DNA of 50,723 bases from Chloroflexota bacterium (GCA_016866215.1 VGNE01000025.1:1-50723); one strand, 5' to 3'; positions 33,000 through 41,403 are shown, counted from the stretch's first letter. A program made the numbers and translations. Notes: generated by a model not told the origin, from the sequence alone.

Positions 33000-34088
33000 A
33001 TGAGTGATATTCTTCCATTTCTAAAATCAATCATTTCCGTCGCTGGCTTATCGGGACATGAAACCCCGGTTGCGAATCTCATCGAACAAAAGTGGACTCC
33101 GCTGGTGGATGAACTCAGCCGCAGTAAGCTCGGTTCCATTCATGGACTGAAAAAGGGTTCGCCAACGGCGGGCATTCGCTTCACGGACAAATCCCCCCGC
33201 CCCTCCGTGCTGATCGCCACGCACATGGACGCAATCGGCCTTATGGTTTCGCGCATCGTGGACGGATTCATCTACGTCACAAACATTGGCAGCGTGGATG
33301 CGCGAGTCCTGCCTGGCACGCCAGTGGTTGTCCATGCTTCAGGGAGCGAGGAGGATTTATATGGTGTGATCGCAATGCCTCCCGCAAATCTTTTGCCTGA
33401 TGATCAAGGCAACGGCACGATCCCCTTGAAATATCTCATGGTTGATACGGGCCTCACGCCGAACGAAGTCTCGAAGCGAGTCCGCATTGGGGACAGGGTC
33501 TCCTTTAACACGGAACCAGTTGAAATGTCAGGCGGATGCGTCAGTGGTCATACCCTGGATAATCGCGCCTCCGTCGCGGCGCTGACGATCTGTCTCGAGG
33601 AACTGCAAGCCAAGTCGCATGTCTGGGATGTGTGGGCGCTGGCATCGGTTCAAGAGGAAGTAACCTTTGGCGGCGCGTTCACATCCACTTTTCAATTAAG
33701 ACCCACCATCGCCGTCGCAGTGGATATGACCTTCGGCAAAGGCACAGGCTCAAGCGATTATCAAACCTTCCCAATTGGCAAAGGTGTCACACTGGGTATT
33801 GGACCAAGCATCCACCCGTTTTTGTATAAGCGCTTCAAGGAAGTTGCTGAACGAATTGAAATTCCCGTTGCAAATGAATTGATGCCTGAACATTCTTTCA
33901 CAGATGCCGACGCCATGCAATTGGCTGCCGAGGGCCTGCCGACCATGGTTTTGAGCATTCCACAAAGATACATGCACACGCCGGTGGAGTTGGTGTCCAT
34001 GAAGGATATACAACCCGCAGGGCGTTTGCTGGCCGAATTCATCGCTTCGCTGGAAGCGGATTTTATTGAGAAGATCGTCTGGGGATAA
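33000..34088 (+). CDS. M42-family aminopeptidase, paralogue 1
   Basis: The protein has 362 residues. M42 metal and catalytic motifs are ATHMDAIGLMV (His), TLDNRASVAAL (Asp), SVQEEVTFGGA (catalytic Glu then ligand Glu), AVDMTFGKG, and the C-terminal IPQRYMHTPVE (His). It should be a cobalt/zinc-dependent aminopeptidase of the tetrahedral TET/FrvX group, cytosolic. It is the most divergent of three paralogues in this cluster. Confidence 0.9.
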   Translation: MSDILPFLKSIISVAGLSGHETPVANLIEQKWTPLVDELSRSKLGSIHGLKKGSPTAGIRFTDKSPRPSVLIATHMDAIGLMVSRIVDGFIYVTNIGSVDARVLPGTPVVVHASGSEEDLYGVIAMPPANLLPDDQGNGTIPLKYLMVDTGLTPNEVSKRVRIGDRVSFNTEPVEMSGGCVSGHTLDNRASVAALTICLEELQAKSHVWDVWALASVQEEVTFGGAFTSTFQLRPTIAVAVDMTFGKGTGSSDYQTFPIGKGVTLGIGPSIHPFLYKRFKEVAERIEIPVANELMPEHSFTDADAMQLAAEGLPTMVLSIPQRYMHTPVELVSMKDIQPAGRLLAEFIASLEADFIEKIVWG

Positions 34089-34165
34089 CCCTCACCCTAG
34101 CCCTCTCCCGAAGGGAGAGGGGACTCCCTTCCCCTTCGGGGGAAGGGTTGGGGATGAGGGAGCGT
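34086..34165. repeat. REP-like hairpin repeat (CCCTCACCC...)
   Basis: CCCTCACCCTAGCCCTCTCCC is followed by GGGAGAGGG and then CTTCCCCTTCGGGGGAAG-type stems, ending GGGGATGAGGG. A related copy is in the serS leader (40150-40210). It could act as terminator or mRNA stabiliser between the two M42 genes. Confidence 0.75.
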
Positions 34166-34188
34166 AACTTCATAAAGTGAGAATAAAC

Positions 34189-35241
34189 ATGCTTTCCATT
34201 GGACAACCACAAATCAAACTGCTTGAAAAATTATGCAATGCCATGTCCGTCTCCGGGGACGAGGGTGAGGTGCGGCGCATTGTGTTGGAAGAAGTCAAAC
34301 CTTATGCGGACGAAGTGAAAGTGGATGCGCTCGGAAGTGTGCTCGTTCACAAAAAAAGCGTTGGAAGAAAATCATTGCGTGTCTTGTTCGATGCCCACAT
34401 GGATGAAGTCGGCTTTATGATCGTGCACGATGACGATGAAGGATTTTTTCAATTTGAAACCGTTGGCGGGATTGATGCGCGTCACCTGATTGGTAAGCAG
34501 GTCATCGTCGGTAAGAATCATGTGGTTGGCGTGATCGGCGCAAAGCCCATTCATTTGACCACTGCCGAAGAGCGTAAAAACACCAGTGAAGTTGACGCGC
34601 TGAGAATTGACCTTGGGCCTGAAGGAAAGGCAAATGCAGGCGACCGCGCCACCTTTGCGACAAAGTTCAAGCGGGTCGGCCCTTCCATTATGGCTAAAGC
34701 CATTGACGACCGCATTGGCGTGGCGACCTTGATCGAACTGCTGAAAAATGCTCCAAAGAATATTGAGCTATGTCTGTCGTTCAGTGTGCAGGAAGAAATT
34801 GGATTGCGTGGCGCCAAAGTCGCGGGATATTATTTCGATCCCGACCTGGCGATTGCGGTTGATTCCACGCCTGCGCGTGACCTGCCTGATTTCGATGGAC
34901 ATGAAAACTTTACCTACAACACAAAACTTGGTTTGGGGCCCGCAATCTATATGGCGAACTCATCCACGGTAGATGACCCGCGTCTCGTAAAATTTCTTGA
35001 AGAAACAGCCATCAAAAATAAAATTCCATATCAATTCCGCCAGCCGGGCGGAGGCGGCACGAATGCGGGCGCAATTCAACAATCCCGCGCGGGCGTGCCT
35101 GTGGTTTCGGTCTCTGTGCCGCACCGTTACACACACTCGCCCATCAGCGTTTCGCGGGTGGAGGATTGGAAGAACACCTTGAATTTATTGCATACTGCGT
35201 TGAAACAGATCGACCCATCACTGGTAAAATCAAAACTATGA
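34189..35241 (+). CDS. M42-family aminopeptidase, paralogue 2
   Basis: The protein has 350 residues from ATG 34189 (a GTG 12 bases upstream is less likely). Motifs are DAHMDEVGFMI, AIDDRIGVATLIEL, SVQEEIGLRGA, AVDSTPARD and VPHRYTHSPIS. All metal ligands and the catalytic Glu are present. The stop overlaps the MNT gene start by 4 bases. Confidence 0.93.
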   Translation: MLSIGQPQIKLLEKLCNAMSVSGDEGEVRRIVLEEVKPYADEVKVDALGSVLVHKKSVGRKSLRVLFDAHMDEVGFMIVHDDDEGFFQFETVGGIDARHLIGKQVIVGKNHVVGVIGAKPIHLTTAEERKNTSEVDALRIDLGPEGKANAGDRATFATKFKRVGPSIMAKAIDDRIGVATLIELLKNAPKNIELCLSFSVQEEIGLRGAKVAGYYFDPDLAIAVDSTPARDLPDFDGHENFTYNTKLGLGPAIYMANSSTVDDPRLVKFLEETAIKNKIPYQFRQPGGGGTNAGAIQQSRAGVPVVSVSVPHRYTHSPISVSRVEDWKNTLNLLHTALKQIDPSLVKSKL

Positions 35242-35651
35242 ATCAATTTTTCCCGGATCTGAATTTATTGCCAGGAATATTTCAAAAATATCCTGATATT
35301 CAAGCCGTGTATTTATTTGGGTCCGTTGCCAGCGGAAAAGCAAACGCTCAGAGCGACCTTGATCTTGCAATCTGTCCGCGGGGTGCTTCGTTACGGGATA
35401 AAAAACTGGATATATTGGCAGACCTGGCACGTAATGGATTCAATAATGTGGATATTGTGTTTTTGGATATTCCTGACATAGTGGTTCGGTTTGAAGCAAT
35501 TCGCCAGAACCGCCTCATCTATTGCGCTCAAAATTATGATGCGGCCGCCCTTTTTTCGCTCACAGTCCGCCAGTACTTTGATTTTTTGCCGTATTTGAAA
35601 ATACAACGCGAGGCATACAAACAAAGGATATTGCAACATTCTTGTTCATGA
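35238..35651 (+). CDS. MNT-type nucleotidyltransferase (antitoxin of HEPN/MNT pair)
   Basis: The protein has 137 residues from ATG 35238. The minimal nucleotidyltransferase motif reads AVYLFGSVASGKANAQSDLDLAI (GSxxxGxxxxxSDxDL). In type VII systems such MntA proteins AMPylate the partner HepT on its catalytic Tyr region to neutralise it. The partner gene here is reduced to its last 33 codons, so the antitoxin is orphaned. The ATG overlaps the preceding M42 stop. Confidence 0.85.
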   Translation: MNQFFPDLNLLPGIFQKYPDIQAVYLFGSVASGKANAQSDLDLAICPRGASLRDKKLDILADLARNGFNNVDIVFLDIPDIVVRFEAIRQNRLIYCAQNYDAAALFSLTVRQYFDFLPYLKIQREAYKQRILQHSCS

Positions 35652-35748
35652 TTATCTCGAGGTGGATCACAAGATCGTATACGACGTTTTGCAAAACAAA
35701 TTAACTGACCTCGAAGAACTGAAAAGGGCGTTTGCATCCTTTTTATAA
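35647..35748 (+). pseudogene. Truncated HEPN toxin (HepT C-terminus)
   Basis: In this frame the bases encode NILV, then HDYLEVDHKIVYDVLQNKL and a stop. The HDY motif with following helix is the C-terminal part of HepT, whose catalytic motif is R-x4-HxY. The Arg position is replaced and the N-terminal ~100 residues are missing, so the toxin is inactive. The junction lies about 35630-35645, where it joins the MNT end. Confidence 0.75.
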
Positions 35749-35756
35749 AGGTTTTT

Positions 35757-36518
35757 ATGAATAATGGGTTGATCGCTTTGCTTGGTTCTGGCGAATATCT
35801 GCCTGCGATGGATAAGGTGGATCAATATCTGCTTGCAAATTGCGGAGCAGATGGACGCAAGCCGCGAGTCGTCTGTTTGCCAACTGCCGCTGGACGTGAA
35901 GGTGATGCAAGCGTGAATCGCTGGTTCGAAATGGGCGTGGAGCATTTCACCCGCCTCGGGGCAGACGTTCAAACTGTTCCGGTCATCGACACAGAATCTG
36001 CCAACAAGCAGAGTCATGCCTCGACGGTGGATGAAGCGGACCTCGTCTATTTTTCAGGCGGCAGTCCTGCTTATCTTCATCAGATCATGAAGGACAGTTT
36101 GGTTTGGAAGTCTGCTCAAAAAGTTTGGGAGCGCGGCGGGGTATATGCAGGCTGCTCGGCGGGCGCAATGATCCTCGGAAGGGAAATCCCTGATTTTCGC
36201 GCGATGGGCTTGCGTTCCATTCCTGCATTTGGGTTGATCCCAGTCGCTTTCGTGATGCCGCATTTTAATACAATTCCATTGTTCGGCAAACCGCTTGTGG
36301 CTACTCTTCGCCGCCGATTGACAGAAGGGGAGATCATGATCGGTATTGATGAGGAAACTGCCCTTGTTGGTAAATTAAATGAAGAATGGACTGTAATGGG
36401 CAAGGCAAAGGTGCATGTCTTTACAAAAGATGACAGCAAGAGTTACGCCGCTGGCGAAAAATTAATTATGAAGCAAAGTGATCGTTACCTTTACTCACAG
36501 GGTGCTGCACAAAGGTGA
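35757..36518 (+). CDS. Peptidase S51 / cyanophycinase-like protein
   Basis: The protein has 253 residues. The S51 nucleophile lies in YAGCSAGAMIL (Ser near 130), with FSGGSPAYL upstream and an acidic GIDEETAL motif. The fold is that of class I glutamine amidotransferase relatives that cut Asp-containing dipeptides or cyanophycin. Together with three M42 peptidases it suggests a small peptide-degradation cluster. AAAGG precedes the ATG. Confidence 0.85.
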   Translation: MNNGLIALLGSGEYLPAMDKVDQYLLANCGADGRKPRVVCLPTAAGREGDASVNRWFEMGVEHFTRLGADVQTVPVIDTESANKQSHASTVDEADLVYFSGGSPAYLHQIMKDSLVWKSAQKVWERGGVYAGCSAGAMILGREIPDFRAMGLRSIPAFGLIPVAFVMPHFNTIPLFGKPLVATLRRRLTEGEIMIGIDEETALVGKLNEEWTVMGKAKVHVFTKDDSKSYAAGEKLIMKQSDRYLYSQGAAQR

Positions 36519-36538
36519 CGGTGACTTGAGAGGAATTC

Positions 36539-37609
36539 ATGAAGCAATTACTCAAAACACTCACTGAAACTTTTGGGCCGTCAGGTTATGAAGATGCCGT
36601 CCGCAAGGTGATCTTGAAGGAAGTGAAGCCGCTCGCAGATGAAGTGCGTGTGGATGCCCTTGGTAATTTGATCGTCCGCAAGAAACCGGCCGCTGGCGCG
36701 AAACCTGCGCTCCCGAAAGAACCTCGGGACGATGTGAGCAAAGTCGAAGCGAATCCGAAAAGGATCATGCTGGCCGCGCACATGGATGAGATCGGTATCA
36801 TCGCCAGCCATATTGACAAAAAAGGATTCGTGCGCTTCACCAATGTCGGCGGGACCTTTGGCAGGTATACGCTTGGTGCGCGAGTGCACTTTATGAACGG
36901 GGTGACAGGCGTGGTCGGATATGATCATTTGGAACAGGTGGATAACGCCCTTCCGATCAATAAAATGTACATTGACGTGGGCGCATCCAGCAAAGAGGAT
37001 TGCCCTGTCAAAGTGGGCGATTTCGCCGCGTTTGAAAGGTCATATTTGGAAATGGGAAATCGTTTGGTGGCCAAATCCATGGATGACCGCACAGGTGTGG
37101 CGGTCTTGATCGAAACCTTGCGTGGGATCACCCTTCGGCAAGCTCAGGGCAGGTCCACGCCGAATGATCTGTATTTTGTTTTCACCACGCAGGCGGAAGT
37201 TGGCCTGCGCGGCGCGGGCGCGGCGGCTTATGGCATTGAGCCTGAGATCGGCATTGCTGTTGACGTCACAGCCACAGGCGACACCCCCGCTTCGATGAAG
37301 ATGGCGATGGAACTTGGCAAAGGTCCGTGCGTGAAATTCCGCGACCCGGGCATGTTATCTGACCCGCGCATTGTGGATTGGATGATCAAAACGGCCGAGA
37401 AAGCGAAAATCCCGTATCAGCGTGAAGTATTGTTGGTGGGAAGCACAGACGGACGCGAAATCCAGATTTCACGGGCAGGCGTCATGACGGGGGCGTTGTC
37501 CATTCCGTGCAGATATGTCCATTCCGCTTCGGAGATGGTGGATTACAACGACTTGAAGAATTCGGTGAAGTTGCTTATGGGCATGTTGAGCAAGGTTGTG
37601 TCTTTCTAA
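36539..37609 (+). CDS. M42-family aminopeptidase, paralogue 3
   Basis: The protein has 356 residues. Motifs are AAHMDEIGII, SMDDRTGVAVLIE, TTQAEVGLRGA, AVDVTATGD and IPCRYVHSASE. The usual QEEVGLRG is here QAEVGLRG, so the position of the catalytic general base Glu is Ala while the metal-ligand Glu is kept. A ~28-base piece of a dispersed repeat (ACCCTTCGGCAAGCTCAGGG at 37129-37156) is inserted in frame just before. Whether it is active is open. Confidence 0.9.
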   Translation: MKQLLKTLTETFGPSGYEDAVRKVILKEVKPLADEVRVDALGNLIVRKKPAAGAKPALPKEPRDDVSKVEANPKRIMLAAHMDEIGIIASHIDKKGFVRFTNVGGTFGRYTLGARVHFMNGVTGVVGYDHLEQVDNALPINKMYIDVGASSKEDCPVKVGDFAAFERSYLEMGNRLVAKSMDDRTGVAVLIETLRGITLRQAQGRSTPNDLYFVFTTQAEVGLRGAGAAAYGIEPEIGIAVDVTATGDTPASMKMAMELGKGPCVKFRDPGMLSDPRIVDWMIKTAEKAKIPYQREVLLVGSTDGREIQISRAGVMTGALSIPCRYVHSASEMVDYNDLKNSVKLLMGMLSKVVSF

Positions 37610-37677
37610 TTTTATTTGTTCAAAGCGATGCGGATCGAAGCGCGTAAAATGCAAAGAATTAAGGATTGCGGAAAACT

Positions 37678-37712
37678 AAAAGGGTTTGACACTTTAACGG
37701 TCAAACCCTTTT
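37678..37712. terminator. Bidirectional terminator between M42-3 and the 95-residue protein
   Basis: AAAAGGGTTTGAC and GTCAAACCCTTTT form a perfect 13-bp stem with a 9-base loop and T/A-runs on both sides. The genes on either side converge on it. Confidence 0.9.
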
Positions 37713-37730
37713 TGCTTAATTTATATCCGT

Positions 37731-38018
37731 TTACTTATTCTTTGACTCTTCTGTACCCACTTCTTTCTTTGGTGTGAAGGACATCAGCACAGCTACGCCT
37801 GCGCTTACAGCAAACATGCCCATTGAACCTGGGCTGGAGTAGTGGGTCAGACCAACAAGCAGAGCAAAGAATCCAACCGCCAATGCGATCTGCACCTGCC
37901 AGGCGGCTTTTGTGTAGGCGTCCATCGTAAACCGCCCAACACCAAATCCCAGCACAGCAAACCCCAATGCGCGGATGATAAAACCAAGAACTGCAAGAAC
38001 TTCTGTAAATATACTCAT
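37731..38018 (-). CDS. Small membrane protein, two to three TM segments
   Basis: The protein has 95 residues with hydrophobic spans about 6-27, 40-58 and 62-80 and a charged tail TPKKEVGTEESKNK. AGAGGAGA stands 5 bases before the ATG. No family is recognised. Confidence 0.7.
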   Translation of the reverse strand: MSIFTEVLAVLGFIIRALGFAVLGFGVGRFTMDAYTKAAWQVQIALAVGFFALLVGLTHYSSPGSMGMFAVSAGVAVLMSFTPKKEVGTEESKNK

Positions 38019-38101
38019 CTTATTCTCCTCTTCTTTTTTTTATGGATCTACCGTTTAAACGTGATGTCTCGCTTCAAACACATAGGTCATGAAGTAAATC
38101 G

Positions 38102-38120
38102 TCACGTTGCAAACGTGACC
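38102..38120. terminator. Short palindromic hairpin behind DUF456 gene
   Basis: GTCACGTT, GCA, AACGTGAC form an 8-bp perfect stem. It overlaps the DUF456 stop codon and has no T-run; it may be a dispersed palindrome. Confidence 0.45.
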
Positions 38121-38635
38121 TACAACCAAGCCCATAATCCCCAAAACAAAATCATGATAACACCAATTCCAAAACGCGCCGCAAGTGACCAGCCCCAGCC
38201 AGTCATCCAGGCTTTTGTATTATCGAACGCGATTTGTTTATCCTTCAAGCGCCGCCACTCGGCAAGGAATAATCCTAAAGGGGAGGCAGCCATGCCCGCA
38301 ATGGGAGTGAAGAACAAGCTGACGATAATGCCTGCCGCGAATGCCCAAATGATCGAACTCCAGGGTACATCATTGTCGCGCACATGTTTGGCAATGATAA
38401 TGTTATCCACGATGTTGCCGCCAATCATCAATAGGGTGATAAAGGTAAAGAGCACCCAATCCACCCAGTTCATCTTCCCGCCGCTTGCCTGCACAAGGGC
38501 ATAGAACAGCGTGCCAAGCCACATGACAGTAAGACCGGGAAAGACCGGGATGAGCAAACCTGCCAGCCCCGCCAGCAGGACAAACAGGGTGAGCGATTCG
38601 ATGACTATCTGTAACCAGAATTCCAGTTCGGCCAT
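38120..38635 (-). CDS. DUF456 family membrane protein
   Basis: The protein has 171 residues with four TM segments. Gly-rich patterns GLAGLLIPVFPGLTVMWLG and FFTPIAGMAASPLGLFLAEW match the glycine-zipper repeats of DUF456. The family has no established function. It follows serS by 91 bp in the same direction. Confidence 0.82.
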   Translation of the reverse strand: MAELEFWLQIVIESLTLFVLLAGLAGLLIPVFPGLTVMWLGTLFYALVQASGGKMNWVDWVLFTFITLLMIGGNIVDNIIIAKHVRDNDVPWSSIIWAFAAGIIVSLFFTPIAGMAASPLGLFLAEWRRLKDKQIAFDNTKAWMTGWGWSLAARFGIGVIMILFWGLWAWL

Positions 38636-38726
38636 GGGTTCTCCATATTTACAGACTGCAGGGGCAGCCCTTCACGGTTAATCAGACAGGCTGGCTCTCG
38701 CTGGGCAGGTCGCATCTACGAGTACA

Positions 38727-39995
38727 TCATTTGATTATATCAATCCCGCCCATCCACGGGCGCAAAACTTCAGGGACAACAATCGAGCCATCAGCTTGTT
38801 GATAATTCTCCATAACCGCGATTAGCGTGCGCGGTAAGCCCAGCCCTGAGCCGTTCAATGTGTGCAGGAATTTTGCCTTGCCTCCATCCGCAGGACGATA
38901 TTTGATGCCCGCGCGGCGCGCTTGAAAGTCTGTATCATTTGAAACCGATGAAACCTCAAGCCATTCGTCACAGCCGGGCGCCCACAGTTCAAGGTCATAC
39001 GTGAGCGTCGCGCCGAAGCCGATGTCTCCTGTGCATAGTTGTTTAACGCGGTAGGGAATTCCCAGCAAAGCACAGGTTTCCTCTGCATCCTTCAACATTT
39101 TTTGATGCATGGCTTCCGAGTCTTCGGGCTTGCAATAAATATACATCTCCACTTTATCAAATTGATGTCCGCGTTTGATACCGCGCACATCGCGTCCCGC
39201 GCTCATCTTTTCGCGGCGGAAGCATGGTGTATAAGCGGTGTATAACTTTGGCAAGGAGGCTTCCCCAAGAATTTCGTCCATGTGCAAACCTGTCAACGGA
39301 ACTTCCGCAGTCGGCACGAAATAATAATCCTCTTCGTGATCCTTGTATAAATTATCTGCAAATTTCGGCAATTGACCTGCGGCATACATAACCGCAGTCT
39401 TCACCATGAACGGCAAATATTCTTCCTGGTATTTCTGTCTGATGTGGAGGTCAAGCATCCACGCGATCAATGCGCGCTGCAATCTCGCCCCCGCGCCTTG
39501 CAAAACATAAAAGCGCGAACCCGTTAACTTCGTGCCGCGCTCAAAGTCAACGATGCCAAGCGCAGGTCCGAGGTCCCAGTGAGGCAGCGGTTTGAAATCA
39601 AACTTACGCGGCTCACCCACCGTTTTGATGACCACGTTTTCATCCTCATCTTTTCCGTAGGGTGTGCGCTGATCGGGAATATTCGGCAGAGTGGAGGTGA
39701 GGGCGTTTAGATCAGTTTCGACTTCCGCGACTTGCTTATCCAACTCCGCTATTTGATCTCCGACCACGCGCATCGCTTCGATCTTCGACTGTCGGGCTGG
39801 TGCCTCTTTCAGTTGCCCGATCTCCTTTGAGACAGTGTTCCGCTCGGCTTTGAGAATTTCCACCTGCCCGAGCAGAGCGCGGCGTTTTTCATCCAACTGA
39901 AGAATTGAATCAATTGGCGAAGAATCCATTTGACGATCCTTCAAGGCCTTGCGAACCAGATCTGATTTTTCGCGAATGAGGGTGATATCCAACAT
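38727..39995 (-). CDS. serS: Seryl-tRNA synthetase
   Basis: The protein has 422 residues: N-terminal tRNA-binding coiled coil (1-105), then the class II core with motif 2 [22 protein letters not shown] and motif 3 [16 protein letters not shown]. It charges tRNA-Ser (and tRNA-Sec if present). The leader contains a T-box riboswitch, so it is induced when uncharged tRNA-Ser accumulates. Confidence 0.96.
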   Translation of the reverse strand: MLDITLIREKSDLVRKALKDRQMDSSPIDSILQLDEKRRALLGQVEILKAERNTVSKEIGQLKEAPARQSKIEAMRVVGDQIAELDKQVAEVETDLNALTSTLPNIPDQRTPYGKDEDENVVIKTVGEPRKFDFKPLPHWDLGPALGIVDFERGTKLTGSRFYVLQGAGARLQRALIAWMLDLHIRQKYQEEYLPFMVKTAVMYAAGQLPKFADNLYKDHEEDYYFVPTAEVPLTGLHMDEILGEASLPKLYTAYTPCFRREKMSAGRDVRGIKRGHQFDKVEMYIYCKPEDSEAMHQKMLKDAEETCALLGIPYRVKQLCTGDIGFGATLTYDLELWAPGCDEWLEVSSVSNDTDFQARRAGIKYRPADGGKAKFLHTLNGSGLGLPRTLIAVMENYQQADGSIVVPEVLRPWMGGIDIIK

Positions 39996-40015
39996 ATTGC
40001 ACCTCCGTGCGCATT

Positions 40016-40078
40016 ATGGACGATAGACCATAGACAACTGACTGTTATTCGTGGCCTGTGGTCTATTGTCTGTCGTTC
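40016..40078. repeat. Heptamer array between serS and its T-box
   Basis: Nine consecutive heptamers (ATGGACG, ATAGACC, ATAGACA, ACTGACT, GTTATTC, GTGGCCT, GTGGTCT, ATTGTCT, GTCGTTC) form an imperfect inverted repeat. It lies between the T-box terminator and the serS start. Confidence 0.8.
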
Positions 40079-40079
40079 A

Positions 40080-40432
40080 AATAATAAAATACGCCCCCGG
40101 TCCATTTGCAGGACGAAGGGGCGTTTCGTGGTGCCACCTGCTTTCATTGCTCTTTCCCTCTCCCTCTGGGAGCCCCACAGGGGTGCTTCGCAAAGGGCAG
40201 GGTGAGGGCAATCTCGGAGTACGCGCTAACGGGCGTTTCCCGATTCTCTTATGGCAATTGCCTCTGCGAGAATGACACTGGCCCTTCGATACGGCTTTCG
40301 CCACTCACATCGTCCCGACGCTTTTTCGGGAGGGCAGGCGAAGGGGATTTCATCATTTGGCTGATCGTCTCGCACTGGCCGACGACTCTCTGAACAGTTA
40401 TGCAATTACTAGTCTTCGCGCTGGTCTTATTA
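40080..40432 (-). promoter_or_regulatory. T-box riboswitch leader of serS
   Basis: On the minus strand AGGTGGCACCACG matches the T-box core (GGTGGNACCNCG). Its bulge TGGC pairs with the GCCA 3' end of tRNA-Ser, whose discriminator base is G. The next hairpin ACGCCCC...GGGGGCGT followed by ATTTTATTATTTG is the terminator. Stem I was not resolved. Repeats of the REP-like and dispersed families sit between the 5' end and the core, making the leader longer than usual. Confidence 0.8.
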
Positions 40433-40438
40433 GTTGCG

Positions 40439-40466
40439 ATTATACGCAACATGATTATTATGTCAA
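40439..40466 (-). promoter_or_regulatory. Sigma-70 promoter of the serS T-box transcript
   Basis: On the minus strand TTGACA (40461-40466) and TATAAT (40439-40444) are separated by 16 bases. Both hexamers are perfect. Transcription should start near 40432. Confidence 0.8.
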
Positions 40467-40528
40467 TGCTGTTTTTAGATAAAAAGGGTATAACATTCTC
40501 CCTGCGTGGACTTTGGTTTTAAAGCAGA

Positions 40529-40578
40529 AAGAGTCGCTCATGAGCGACTCTTCTCTTGGTGTCCCCACGTTGGGACAT
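40529..40578. terminator. Two adjacent hairpins (AAGAGTCGCTC and TGTCCC arms)
   Basis: AAGAGTCGCTCATGAGCGAC is half of a perfect palindrome about 40529-40552, and TGTCCC with GGGACA forms a second hairpin near 40560-40578. Neither has a strong T-run on the plus strand. They may be part of an untranslated RNA or repeat. Confidence 0.4.
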
Positions 40579-40615
40579 GGACGAAGTCCTAATAGAGATT
40601 GTCACTCCCACAAAG

Positions 40616-40645
40616 AAAGCCCGCGCCAGATAGCGCGGACTTTTT
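40616..40645. terminator. Terminator behind the zinc-ribbon membrane protein
   Basis: AAAGCCCGCGC and GCGCGGACTTT form an 11-bp stem (two mismatches) with a 6-base loop and T-runs on both sides. Confidence 0.75.
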
Positions 40646-41114
40646 ATTTTTCTTCAGACATCAACAGCCCAAACCTGCGAATCAGGCGCATGGTGGTATG
40701 CGTGTCGGTGTGGATGTCGAGCATGATCAAAAAGAATTGACCCGACGCAATGATCATCACTCCAATTATAGTGACGTATGCCCACACCAGCACAATAAAA
40801 AAGACGGATGCAATATCAAACAACTACCCATTCTTGATGGCGACAAAGTCTTGCAGGATTTGAATCAGGCCGCCATAGACAAAGAGGGTGGAAGCCCAGC
40901 CGATAATGATGACAACCCGGCCAAACCCAATGATAACCGATGCTGTAAAGCGCATGGCTTCATAAGGACTCAGCTCATTCTCAACATCATCAATCTCTTG
41001 AAGTAGTTTCTTTTTGGCTTTATCTGTATAAAACTGCAAACCGCATTGCGAGCAGAAGCGATCTTTATCGGGGTTGAACTCCGAGCTGCAACGATAACAA
41101 TCCATCTTTTCCAA
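40644..41114 (-). pseudogene. Zinc-ribbon membrane protein interrupted by an in-frame TAG
   Basis: The TTG start (41114), 10 bases after AGGAGG, opens a frame with a zinc ribbon (CYRCSSEF, FCSQCG) and one hydrophobic segment (VIIGFGRVVIIIGWASTLF), stopping at TAG 40824-40826 after FVAIKNG. In the same frame the next codons continue as LFDIASVFFIVLVWAYVTII, a second TM segment, to a TAA at 40644. The two parts read as one protein of about 156 residues. It is either a nonsense mutation, a readthrough codon or a sequencing error. Confidence 0.65.
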
Positions 41115-41117
41115 TTC

Positions 41118-41401
41118 TTAATTTCCTCCTTTATGGAAATTGCAATAAGAATTGAAGAAGTTTGAAAGCGGGACAATTCCAAGCACAGACATAAAGCGGG
41201 CAATAGGCAAATCACAACAAACATGAATATCAAATATATCTTCAGGGTTTTTGAGCGGGGCATATCCTTCACGCGCTCATCAAAGTTATTAACACGACGA
41301 ATGGGTTTTACGGGAGCTGCAACTATCAACTCTGCCCCACAGGACACACAGTATTTTGCATTAGGTAATGATGGCTTTCCGCAATTATGGCAATTTATAA
41401 T
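41118..41401 (-). pseudogene. Zinc-ribbon/TM protein with a frameshift
   Basis: From about 41401 the frame reads NCHNCGKPSLPN, YCVSCGAELIV, FDERVKDMPRSKTLKIYLIF and a TM segment to CLLPA, then would run out of phase across the next gene. One base shifted near 41175-41185, it continues MSVLGIVPLSNFFNSYCNFHKGGN and ends at TAA 41118, right after AGGAGG of the next gene. The start is unclear: no ATG, GTG or TTG, only ATT at 41399-41401 with AAGAGGTG upstream. A frameshift and a degraded start are likely. Confidence 0.55.
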
Positions 41402-41403
41402 AA

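Noticed and set aside
38640-38720. Possible cobalamin riboswitch (GACCTGCC and GAGCCAG words on the minus strand)
   Set aside because: The two words are in the wrong order for a B12 box and no further conserved elements are seen; the downstream gene is DUF456.
40555-40580. Possible attachment-site copy of the tRNA-Glu 3' end (GTGTCCCCACG)
   Set aside because: Only about 11 bases are similar and with a mismatch; a true copy should cover 15 or more bases of the tRNA end.
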